64,000 bases of DNA from Actinomycetota bacterium (lineage in GTDB: Bacteria > Actinomycetota > Geothermincolia > Geothermincolales > RBG-13-55-18): assembly GCA_014360685.1 (NCBI GenBank), contig JACIXB010000021.1:62001-126000 (forward strand), written 5' to 3'. A program made the position numbers and the translations under genes. Under the pieces are notes generated by a model that was not told where the DNA came from, searched no databases, and saw nothing but the letters and a program-made list of their open reading frames with translations. This document shows, one piece after another, positions 63,826 to 64,000 of the stretch (position 1 is its first letter; each line of letters opens with the position of its first letter).

Positions 63826-64000
63826 TTGATTGAGGTGACCAGGATAAACGACGATCCGGTGATCATCAACGCCGAGCTCATCGAGATGATCGAGGCCCGG
63901 CCGGACACCATCATCACCATGACCACGGGCAAAAAGATACTGGTGGCCGAGAGCGTGAGCGAGGTGGTGCGCAGGGTCATCGAGTACCGGCAGATAATCC
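63826..64000 (+). CDS. flbD: FlbD family protein (truncated by window end)
   Basis: 58 codons in the window. Begins LIEVTRINDDPVIINAELIE and continues as MIEARPDTIITMTTGKKILV, then SVSEVVRRVIEYR, the FlbD/SwrD pattern. TTG start with GGAGG 8 nt upstream. In the Bacillus operon it follows flgE and precedes motor and switch genes (motAB, fliL, fliM), which would be expected beyond the window. The gene continues off the right edge. Confidence 0.85.
   Translation, partial: MIEVTRINDDPVIINAELIEMIEARPDTIITMTTGKKILVAESVSEVVRRVIEYRQII

Overview
This 64 kb window is high-GC DNA packed with motility genes. It reads like a monoderm bacterium with a Bacillus/Clostridium-type flagellar and chemotaxis system. 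The evidence is FliY (FliN fused to CheC-like domains), CheC and CheD, the FliW-CsrA pair, a YvyF-type operon protein, and no P- or L-ring genes (flgA, flgH, flgI) in the region. TTG and GTG starts behind strong Shine-Dalgarno (SD) sequences are common. A deep-branching actinomycetote (for example the Geothermincolia) or a high-GC firmicute would fit; the sequence alone does not decide between them.

Layout. (1) 1-3951: aromatic amino acid genes aroF-tyrA-aroA behind a sigma-A-like promoter. (2) 3988-5601, minus: a PAS/GAF histidine kinase. (3) 5929-7756: cheC-cheD-cheY, closed by a clear intrinsic terminator. (4) 7840-16888: fliY-fliO-fliP-fliQ-fliR-flhB-flhA-flhF plus two small unknown genes, that is the C-ring/export-gate half of a classical fla/che operon. 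(5) 17261-17902: an orphan NarL-type regulator. (6) 17979-26092, minus: cheA-cheW-mcp-cheR-cheB. (7) 26200-28225: an AT-richer island with a small Cys-rich ORF, an XRE-type regulator bracketed by A/T palindromes, and a long non-coding stretch. (8) 28226-35013: three signalling proteins (NarX-like kinase, REC-GAF protein, GAF/PAS kinase). (9) 35015-41032: flgF-flgG-flgJ, yvyF-flgN-flgK-flgL. (10) 41131-42854: fliW-csrA and a REC protein. (11) 43267-44852: a minus-strand glycosyltransferase and a small ORF. (12) 45105-50818: flagellin, flaG, fliD, fliS and a helical chaperone-like gene. (13) 51034-64000: an HDOD gene overlapping flgB, then flgC-fliE-fliF-fliG-fliH-fliI-fliJ, two cell-wall hydrolases, fliK-flgD-TIGR02530-flgE-flbD (cut by the window edge).

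Together these genes make rod, hook, filament, export gate and switch, and the receptor-to-CheY pathway with three adaptation or phosphatase routes (CheR/CheB, CheC/CheD, FliY). The classical fla/che operon is present but split and permuted: its 3' half lies before its 5' half, with che and filament operons between.

Most notable observations: a flagellin SD presented in the loop of a 6-bp stem, as a CsrA target would be; two signal-peptide-less wall hydrolases inside the flagellar operon that share an N-terminal leader motif; FlhB with NPRH in place of NPTH; an flhF reading frame that looks shifted at a G6 run; an oversized FliD with duplicated modules; and the AT-rich XRE island.
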